In this document: positions 13,167 to 18,208 of the stretch, one piece after another
Layout: each line of letters opens with the position of its first letter
Numbering within the stretch: position 1 is the stretch's first letter
Origin: an uncultured Bacilli bacterium
Lineage (GTDB): Bacteria > Bacillota_I > Bacilli_A > RF39 > UBA660
Reading direction: 5' to 3'
NCBI GenBank assembly: GCA_934096805.1
Contig: CAKOMW010000010.1
Location: 1 to 18,208, forward strand
Length of the DNA stretch: 18,208 nt
Notes under the pieces: generated by a model
Database searches by the model: none
Told to the model about the DNA's origin: nothing
What the model saw: only the letters and a program-made list of their open reading frames with translations
Program-made: the position numbers and the translations under genes

Positions 13167-14648
13167 TTAAGAGGCTTGAACGCCAAGCGAAACACGGAAA
13201 GAATTTCTTATATTACCATCTCCACCAAAGTACTCGAAGTTAAAAGCACCAGCATTTGTACCATTAGCATAGTAGCTACCACGGATGAACCAAGCAAAAG
13301 AAGAACCCAAAAAGCTAGCATTATCTGAATACCATTTGTCACTTGTTCCCACTATTGTCACTTCTGTTGTTGCATCACCAAGACGTCCCCTTTTATATGT
13401 TCCAGAACTACTCCCATCATATGTATAACTATCATAATACTTTGCTAAAGGATGTGTCGAAGTACTCCAATTTTGTGCATATGATGTATAAAATTGATTA
13501 GAGGAGTTTACCATATTACCCATTACATATTCAGTTGAACCTCCAGACATATCGTACACTCCATATACATTTCCTGTTGTACTTGCTTTTACTCCACTTC
13601 CTCCATTATATTTATTCTTATCTGTTGTACATGTCGTTGATGATTGACTTGCACTTACTGTGTCTGCTCCTATTCCTGTTGTATATGTACTACAATTATT
13701 TATTGTTAATTCTTCACATGTACCATTTGTACACCTTCCATATTTTGAATGATACAAATATGTCACTGCTCCCCATTCTGTATTTTTCATCATATGTATA
13801 TCTATATTATTTGTATCTCCGGTTAAATTACCATTCCAATTAAATGTTGTACTGCTACTTTGTGGAAAACCATATGCATTATTTGCCTTTTCCATTTGTC
13901 GGGCATCTCTAAATTGATATGATACTGCTTTATTCCTTAATGACTGTACATTTGGTTTTATTATTACTGTTGACTCCGTTGTTGAAGTACTTGTTGGTAT
14001 TGTTGTTGCACTACTCTCAAACTTACCTACCCATAGTCCTGTCAGTTCTGTATTTCCAAAAGTAAATGCTGGATGGGTATATGTACTTGTTCCAGCTTTC
14101 AAACTTCCGTTTTTATTATCTGTACATGTTTGTGATGTTGTGCCACTTCCTGATACATTATCAGTACACTTTATTGTACCTGTACTTTCTGTTCCTTTTT
14201 CAAACTTTATCTTTATTTCTTCTGGAGTATTTGTATTTAAATATGTATATGTATATCTTGGTATCCATACCCACATTGTATTTATATCATCCATACTTAT
14301 TTCTGTTCCTGCATTTGCATTTAGATAAGTACTCCTATTGGTTTCTGTAACAGTTACTGCATTAGCCCACATCTTATTATTATAATCATACCATTTATAG
14401 TTTTCTTTACTATTCTTAGCATCTGCTTTTCTCCATACATTATCTTGATTATCATAATATACTGGTATCATATTGTTTGTAAGTTCTGGGTTATTTGCTC
14501 CACTTTTATCTAAGCTACCCGCATCAACACTTAATTTCAATACATTATTGGACTCTACACTACTACTCCACTTTGCATATGATGCATTTGTAAGATTATA
14601 AGAGATTACTCCTGTTATTACAAGAAAAAGAATACCTACTAATGACAA
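13167..14648 (-). CDS. FGE/SUMF-like C-type-lectin-fold surface protein, phase-variable N-terminus
   Basis: The open frame as sequenced starts at TTG 14648 (493 aa). The likely real start is ATG 14748, separated from the frame by a G10 run (14718-14727); 9 or 12 G would restore a protein of about 526 aa. With G10 the ATG frame stops after the tract, and a TAG sits directly before the tract in the long frame. The first ~57 residues are shared with the paralogue ending at 440 (membrane span, YAKWSSSVES). The rest is a different module: MWVWIPRYTY, HPAF, ELTGLWVGKFE, MKNTEWGAVTYL, GNVYGVYDMSGGSTEYVMGN, and a C-terminal FAWFIRGSYYANGTNAGAF...SFRVSLG. This is the pattern of formylglycine-generating-enzyme-like domains with a C-type lectin fold, used by many bacteria as surface binders. 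Catalytic function is unlikely; ligand unknown. Confidence 0.75.
   Translation of the reverse strand: MSLVGILFLVITGVISYNLTNASYAKWSSSVESNNVLKLSVDAGSLDKSGANNPELTNNMIPVYYDNQDNVWRKADAKNSKENYKWYDYNNKMWANAVTVTETNRSTYLNANAGTEISMDDINTMWVWIPRYTYTYLNTNTPEEIKIKFEKGTESTGTIKCTDNVSGSGTTSQTCTDNKNGSLKAGTSTYTHPAFTFGNTELTGLWVGKFESSATTIPTSTSTTESTVIIKPNVQSLRNKAVSYQFRDARQMEKANNAYGFPQSSSTTFNWNGNLTGDTNNIDIHMMKNTEWGAVTYLYHSKYGRCTNGTCEELTINNCSTYTTGIGADTVSASQSSTTCTTDKNKYNGGSGVKASTTGNVYGVYDMSGGSTEYVMGNMVNSSNQFYTSYAQNWSTSTHPLAKYYDSYTYDGSSSGTYKRGRLGDATTEVTIVGTSDKWYSDNASFLGSSFAWFIRGSYYANGTNAGAFNFEYFGGDGNIRNSFRVSLGVQAS
13174..13188. other. hairpin at the 3' end of the lectin-like domain
   Basis: GCTTG (13174-13178), loop AACGC, CAAGC (13184-13188), within the last codons of the gene and beside a moderately G+C-rich stretch (13171-13320, 63 of 150 = 42%). 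Hairpins next to the variable region assist target recognition in some diversity-generating retroelements; that link is only suggestive here. Confidence 0.3.
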
Positions 14649-14727
14649 TAGATATTTATTATAGTCGTTTATATCTTTAAATAAGGGGTTTTGTTTTATT
14701 TTATTACTAGTATTTTGCCCCCCCCCC
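14551..14727 (-). repeat. 177-bp direct repeat, copy 2 (shared N-terminal module)
   Basis: 97.7% identical (4 differences) to 1599-1775, same orientation, same distance to the ATG (7 codons before the tract). Outside the repeat, in the direction of the C-terminus, the genes are unrelated. Confidence 0.95.
14718..14727 (-). repeat. G10 homopolymer tract, phase-variation switch
   Basis: Ten G on the coding strand at codons 8-10 from ATG 14748. Flanking codons differ from copy 1 (TCGCTA versus TCGTCT before the tract) yet the reading frame is open from the ATG in both. Confidence 0.85.
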
Positions 14728-14748
14728 TAGCGAATAATTGTTTTTCAT

Positions 14749-14810
14749 ATTACTTGTTAGGTATTCATATGTTGCGTGTATATTTTTTTGTTTACACCTG
14801 TCCTCCTCTT
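14749..14810 (-). promoter_or_regulatory. structured leader with SD upstream of the lectin-like protein
   Basis: AGGAGG (14807-14802), 2 nt, stem AGGTGT (14799-14794)/ATACCT (14764-14759) with a 29-nt loop, 10 nt, ATG 14748. Element sizes are identical to the first copy although the loop sequence has diverged. Confidence 0.55.
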
Positions 14811-14827
14811 TAGTTTTCTATAACTTA

Positions 14828-14856
14828 ATTCTATAACAAAAAAACTCTTTTTTCAA
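14828..14856 (-). promoter_or_regulatory. promoter of the lectin-like surface gene
   Basis: Minus strand: TTGAAA (14856-14851), 17-nt spacer, TAGAAT (14833-14828). Matches the promoter of the paralogue at 1876-1904. Confidence 0.55.
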
Positions 14857-14944
14857 TATTTTTTTACTTTTTTATTAAAAGTATCCTTACTATTTACACT
14901 TTCTTAATATTTGTCACTAAATAATACTTTAACTAGTTAGAGTA

Positions 14945-14974
14945 TTGTTTTAAATATTAATTTTATGCTATAAT
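14945..14974 (+). promoter_or_regulatory. promoter of the CPBP protease-phosphoesterase pair
   Basis: TTGTTT (14945-14950), 18-nt spacer, TATAAT (14969-14974), with an extended -10 TGC immediately before TATAAT. Confidence 0.65.
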
Positions 14975-14997
14975 ACCAATAGTAAAGGATGATGAAT

Positions 14998-15681
14998 ATG
15001 GAAAGATTACCAAGAATATTACTTACAATTTGTTTATTTATTTTAGAAATAATATATAGTCTTTGTGTTACTTTAGGACTCAAATACATTGGAATAGATA
15101 TAAATGCAATGCCTCTTAAAACCCAAACAATGTATTTAATTGGAATAGATATATCTTTTATGATTATTATTTTCCTTTTATATAGAAAAGATATCTTAAA
15201 CAATTTGAGTAATTATTTTAAAAACTTTTTAAAATGTTTTTCTACAGGATTTAAATGTTGGATGATTGGTATTTTAATTATGATAATTTCTAACATTGTC
15301 TTATCTTTCTACATTCCTAGTGGAGCCTCAAACGAACAAGCAGTCCAAACAATTCTAAAGCAAATGCCTCAATATATGATTTTTTCAGCAGTCATATATG
15401 CCCCTTTTGTTGAAGAACTAATATTTAGAAAAAGTATCAGAGACATAGTTAAAAATGATTATCTATATATCTTAGTATCTGGTTTTGCTTTTGGACTTGC
15501 TCATACTTTAACCTCATCTTCTTCTTTAGAATTTTTATATATAATTCCTTATGGTACTTTAGGTTGCTGTTTTGCTTATTCTTATGTTAAAACTAAAAAT
15601 ATTTTTGTTCCTATAACTTTTCATATGATTCATAATGCTATAGTAGTAATCATCTCTTTATCTAAATTTATGGGGGTTTAA
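14998..15681 (+). CDS. CPBP family intramembrane glutamic endopeptidase
   Basis: 227 aa from ATG 14998, chosen because AAAGGA (14984-14989) sits 8 nt upstream; two ATGs at 14989 and 14992 lie on the SD. About six membrane spans. The CAAX/CPBP (Abi) active-site motifs are present: E139-E140-x-x-x-R144 in FVEELIFRKSI, F165-G-L-A-H169, and H209-M-I-H212-N213. Family members cleave membrane substrates; in Gram-positives several act in bacteriocin self-immunity or surface-protein processing. No bacteriocin gene is visible nearby, so the substrate is unknown. Followed at 2 nt by a metallophosphoesterase gene, in one transcription unit. Confidence 0.93.
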   Translation: MERLPRILLTICLFILEIIYSLCVTLGLKYIGIDINAMPLKTQTMYLIGIDISFMIIIFLLYRKDILNNLSNYFKNFLKCFSTGFKCWMIGILIMIISNIVLSFYIPSGASNEQAVQTILKQMPQYMIFSAVIYAPFVEELIFRKSIRDIVKNDYLYILVSGFAFGLAHTLTSSSSLEFLYIIPYGTLGCCFAYSYVKTKNIFVPITFHMIHNAIVVIISLSKFMGV

Positions 15682-15683
15682 AT

Positions 15684-16604
15684 ATGGATACTAGAACTAA
15701 TCGCAGTAAGAAAAAAAGAAGCGAAACTAAAAAAGAAATAAAATCTAGAAGAAAAGAAAAAGTCAAAAAAAGAAGAACTAAAATAAGATTAATCATTCTT
15801 ACTATTATAACTTTATTTGTAGTATACGGTCTATTCATTGAACCAAGATTATTATTAGTAAATGAAGTAAAACTTGAAAACAAAAACATTCCTAAAAGCT
15901 TTCATGGTGTAAAAATAGTCCAATTTTCTGATTTACATTATGGCACCACTATAAATATTAATAATATAGATAAAGTAATAAAAAAAATAAATGAAATAAA
16001 ACCTGATATTGTAATCTTTACTGGAGATTTAATTGATAATAAATATACTCCTGATGAAGAAGATGTTACTAAGCTTACTAAATGTCTTAATAATATAAAC
16101 TATACTATAGGTAAATATGCTATAATTGGAAATCATGATTTTTATAAAGACGAATACAAAAATATAATATATGATGGAGGCTTTTCTCTACTAAAAAATA
16201 GTTATGATATCGTATATAACAAAGACAACAATCCTATATTAATTTATGGAGTTGATGATGTATTATATGGCAGTCCTACAATAAAAGACTTAAACAAAAA
16301 AGAACTAGAAGACATATCTTATAAGATTATTCTAGTTCATGAACCAGACTATATAGATAAAATTATAAATCAATATGATGTCAATTTAATCTTATCTGGA
16401 CATTCTCACAATGGGCAAGTAAAACTATTTGGTTTTAAACCTTTTTGGACTCCAGAAGGCTCAAAAAAGTATTTTAGTCCTTACTACGAAATGAATGACA
16501 CAAAAATATACATATCAAATGGTATAGGAACTAGTTTAGTAGACTTTAGATTTGGTTCTATTCCTAGCATTAACTTTTTTAGACTAAATAACCCAGAACA
16601 TTAA
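15684..16604 (+). CDS. membrane-anchored metallophosphoesterase (YkuE/YaeI-like)
   Basis: 306 aa. An unusually basic N-terminal tail (about 15 Lys/Arg among the first 31 residues) precedes one membrane span (about 35-51), which places the catalytic domain outside. Calcineurin-like metal-binding motifs are complete: D83-L-H85 (FSDLHYG), G114-D115 (TGDLID), G149-N-H-D152, H219 (VHEPD) and G239-H-S-H242-NGQV. Homologues include B. subtilis YkuE and E. coli YaeI (LpxH-like hydrolases); the substrate may be a phospholipid or wall precursor but is not shown by sequence. SD GGGGG lies before ATG 15684; separated by 2 nt from the CPBP gene. Confidence 0.93.
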   Translation: MDTRTNRSKKKRSETKKEIKSRRKEKVKKRRTKIRLIILTIITLFVVYGLFIEPRLLLVNEVKLENKNIPKSFHGVKIVQFSDLHYGTTININNIDKVIKKINEIKPDIVIFTGDLIDNKYTPDEEDVTKLTKCLNNINYTIGKYAIIGNHDFYKDEYKNIIYDGGFSLLKNSYDIVYNKDNNPILIYGVDDVLYGSPTIKDLNKKELEDISYKIILVHEPDYIDKIINQYDVNLILSGHSHNGQVKLFGFKPFWTPEGSKKYFSPYYEMNDTKIYISNGIGTSLVDFRFGSIPSINFFRLNNPEH

Positions 16605-16616
16605 TTCTGGGTTATT
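16587..16616. terminator. bidirectional terminator between phosphoesterase and obgE
   Basis: AATAACCCAGAA (16587-16598), loop CATTAA, TTCTGGGTTATT (16605-16616): a perfect 12-bp stem between two convergent genes, with the phosphoesterase stop codon in the loop. AT-rich tails on both sides allow it to serve both strands. Confidence 0.88.
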
Positions 16617-17888
16617 TTAATTTCTATATTCAAATGCATAATCAAGTATTTTTACTATATCCCCTTGCTTAGCACCCATTTCTTCTAATTTATCATCCAC
16701 GCCCATTCTTGTTAGTTTCTTAGCAAACCTAAGAACAGCTTCATCAGAAGTAAACTTTGTCATTCTAAACAATTTTTCAATAATATCACTTTTTATGATG
16801 AAGATATCTCCTTCTTTTTCAATGGTAAATGGTTCTTCCTTCTTATATTTGTACAAAACATAATCCTCATAATCTTCATCATCAATTTCTTGAACATCAA
16901 TATTATCAAGCAAATCAGCCATATGAACTAATACTTTATCTAATCCCGTGTCATTTAAAGCAGATATTTCAAATATTTCTATATCTTTTACATGTTTTTT
17001 AAACTCTTCAAGATTTTCAAAGGCATTATCAAGATCCATTTTATTAGCAATAATAAGTTGTTTTTTATTTAAAATTTTCTTATCAAAATCTTCAAGTTCT
17101 TTTCTAATTAAAAGATAATCTTCGTAAGGATTTCTGTCCTCACTACCAGCCATATCTATAACATGACATATTATTCTTGTTCTTTCAATATGTTTTAAAA
17201 ACTTATCACCAAGTCCTTCTCCTAAAGAAGCACCTTTAATCAAACCTGGTAAATCCGCTACTGTGAAACTTCTTCCATCAACAGTTTTTACTACTCCTAA
17301 GTTAGGATTTAAAGTTGTAAAATGATAGGCTGCGATTTTAGGCTTAGAACGAGATATTTTGGATAAAATAGTACTTTTACCAACACTAGGCATTCCTACT
17401 AAACCAACGTCTGCAAGAAGTTTTAATTCTACTTTTAGATACCTTTCTTCACCAGGTTCCCCTTTTTCTGAGTAATTAGGAGCAGGATTAGATTGAGTTC
17501 TAAAAGCAGTATTACCTCTTCCTCCTCTTCCTCCTTTGGCTACAATAAACTCTTGATTATTTTCTCTTAAGTCACATACTAATAAGTTTGTATCTAAGTC
17601 TGTAACCACAGTTCCAGGAGGAACTTTTATTACAATATCTTTTGCACCTTTACCATTTTTATTTTTTCCCATTCCATTTTCTCCACGTTGTCCTTTAATA
17701 ATTTTATTGTATCTTAAATCAACTAAAGTACGAAGTCCTTCATCAACTTTAAATATAATATCTGAGCCTCTTCCACCATTACCACCAAATGGCCCTCCAA
17801 ACTCAACATATTTTTCACGACGAAAAGCTGTACATCCATCTCCACCAGAGCCTGCGATTAGCTTAATGCTTACCTCATCTACAAACAT
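16617..17888 (-). CDS. obgE: GTPase Obg (CgtA)
   Basis: 423 aa from ATG 17888 (MFVDEVSIKLIAGSGGDG), set by GGAGGG 5 nt upstream; the open frame extends further but without an SD. Obg is an essential GTPase in 50S assembly and stress signalling. The glycine-rich Obg fold (1-158) includes GGPFGGNGGRGSD (31-43) and KGGRGGRGN (118-126). G domain: G1 GMPSVGKS (165-172), G2 TT (191-192), G3 DLPG (212-215), G4 NKMD near 285-288. The C-terminal OCT domain (about 345-423) is present, as in other Firmicutes. Promoter at 17911-17939. In most Firmicutes it follows rplU-rpmA; that region would lie beyond the window, with the tandem RNA elements in between. Confidence 0.97.
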   Translation of the reverse strand: MFVDEVSIKLIAGSGGDGCTAFRREKYVEFGGPFGGNGGRGSDIIFKVDEGLRTLVDLRYNKIIKGQRGENGMGKNKNGKGAKDIVIKVPPGTVVTDLDTNLLVCDLRENNQEFIVAKGGRGGRGNTAFRTQSNPAPNYSEKGEPGEERYLKVELKLLADVGLVGMPSVGKSTILSKISRSKPKIAAYHFTTLNPNLGVVKTVDGRSFTVADLPGLIKGASLGEGLGDKFLKHIERTRIICHVIDMAGSEDRNPYEDYLLIRKELEDFDKKILNKKQLIIANKMDLDNAFENLEEFKKHVKDIEIFEISALNDTGLDKVLVHMADLLDNIDVQEIDDEDYEDYVLYKYKKEEPFTIEKEGDIFIIKSDIIEKLFRMTKFTSDEAVLRFAKKLTRMGVDDKLEEMGAKQGDIVKILDYAFEYRN

Positions 17889-17910
17889 AGTATCCCTCCA
17901 TTTCCAATAA

Positions 17911-17939
17911 ATTATATCAAAAAAAAAGGAAAATATCAA
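17911..17939 (-). promoter_or_regulatory. promoter of obgE
   Basis: Minus strand: TTGATA (17939-17934), 17-nt spacer, TATAAT (17916-17911). About 23 nt to the start codon. Confidence 0.7.
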
Positions 17940-17981
17940 TTATCATTCCTTCTTAGTTTAATGTTAATATTATATTAAAAC

Positions 17982-18047
17982 AAAAAAATAGGCCGCTATC
18001 CGAAAATAACTACCTTGCAAAAAACGATTTAACGTTTTTTTCCCTAT
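17982..18047 (-). ncRNA. structured small RNA, copy A
   Basis: About 66 nt read on the minus strand, from ATAGGG (18047) to a T7 run (17988-17982). ATAGG at the 5' end pairs with CCTAT at the 3' end; an internal hairpin AAAAAACG/CGTTTTTT (18040-18033/18026-18019) and a second hairpin GTTATT-TTCG-GATAGC (18010-17995) lie between. The T7 run makes the closing stem a plausible terminator. It has its own promoter (18054-18082). I do not recognise a known RNA family. Confidence 0.65.
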
Positions 18048-18053
18048 GCATTT

Positions 18054-18082
18054 AATATAACATATTGTGTTGATATAGTCAA
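18054..18082 (-). promoter_or_regulatory. promoter of small RNA copy A
   Basis: Minus strand: TTGACT (18082-18077), 17-nt spacer, TATATT (18059-18054), predicted start at about 18047, which is exactly where similarity to copy B begins. Confidence 0.7.
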
Positions 18083-18140
18083 GTGCTTTTCTCTAATTAT
18101 CCTACCAAAACTATAATCAATGCTTAATGATTATTAAGAC

Positions 18141-18206
18141 AAAAAAATAGGCCACCATCCGAAGACAATTACCTTGCAAAAAACGATTTAACGTTTTTTC
18201 CCCTAT
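18141..18206 (-). ncRNA. structured small RNA, copy B
   Basis: Same 66-nt length as copy A with only six differences. Five fall in the TTCG-capped hairpin (here ATTGTC-TTCG-GATGGT, 18169-18154) and keep every base pair, giving the classic C(UUCG)G loop. Its promoter would lie past the window end. Confidence 0.65.
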
Positions 18207-18208
18207 GC

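Noticed and set aside
14998..15681. Bacteriocin immunity system around the CPBP protease.
   Set aside because: No precursor peptide, maturase or ABC transporter gene is visible nearby; the partner is a metallophosphoesterase.
1..18208. tRNA, rRNA, CRISPR array, insertion sequence or prophage genes.
   Set aside because: I saw no cloverleaf with CCA-like end, no regularly spaced repeats and no transposase, integrase or phage structural frame in the window.

Overview
The window is AT-rich, densely packed DNA from a low-GC Gram-positive bacterium. Shine-Dalgarno sites are strong (AGGAGG type), promoters are sigma-A-like, and T-tailed hairpin terminators follow many transcription units. TGA is used as a stop (xseA, nusB) and TGG for Trp, so the code is the standard bacterial one and not the Mycoplasma code. 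The order rpsU-yqeY-yqfC-yqfD-...-ybeY-dgkA-cdd-era-yqzL-recO is the conserved Bacilli/Clostridia arrangement. yqfC and yqfD belong to families tied to spore formation. The surface-protein families (DUF6273-like, formylglycine-enzyme-like fold, a beta-helix protein with an NPETF sorting signal) suggest an uncultured gut Bacilli/Erysipelotrichia-like lineage; this taxonomic placement is inference.

Layout from left to right. 1-440: a small locus that looks like a type I toxin-antitoxin module, with a 26-residue hydrophobic peptide, its own promoter, a terminator hairpin and an oppositely oriented promoter entering the 3' end. 440-1860 (minus): a surface protein whose N-terminal coding region carries a run of ten G. 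1950-3690 (minus): a small membrane protein and a sortase-anchored beta-helix protein. 3816-5636 (minus): nusB-xseA-xseB, all overlapping. 5844-7198 (minus): a membrane protein, rpmF (L32) and a lipoprotein. 7257-12267 (minus): the long operon yqfC-yqfD-vanZ-like-ybeY-dgkA-cdd-era-yqzL-recO. 12334-13009 (minus): rpsU-yqeY. 13167-14810 (minus): a second surface protein sharing the same promoter, leader, G10 tract and N-terminus. 14998-16604 (plus): a CPBP membrane protease and a membrane-anchored metallophosphoesterase. 16617-17888 (minus): obgE. 17982-18206 (minus): two tandem copies of a roughly 66-nt structured RNA.

The most notable material is non-housekeeping. (1) Two paralogous surface-protein genes 13 kb apart share a module of promoter, SD, hairpin, ATG and G10. 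In both, the upstream ATG is in frame with the protein only if the tract has 9 or 12 G, so both read as OFF here; this is the signature of slipped-strand phase variation. Both carry C-type-lectin-like modules, and one contains a 58% G+C island in a gene whose neighbouring sequence is about 22% G+C, which suggests templated or imported diversification. (2) A probable type I toxin-antitoxin locus lies at the left edge. (3) A tandem small RNA lies at the right edge; nearly all differences between the copies fall in one UUCG-capped stem and preserve its pairing.
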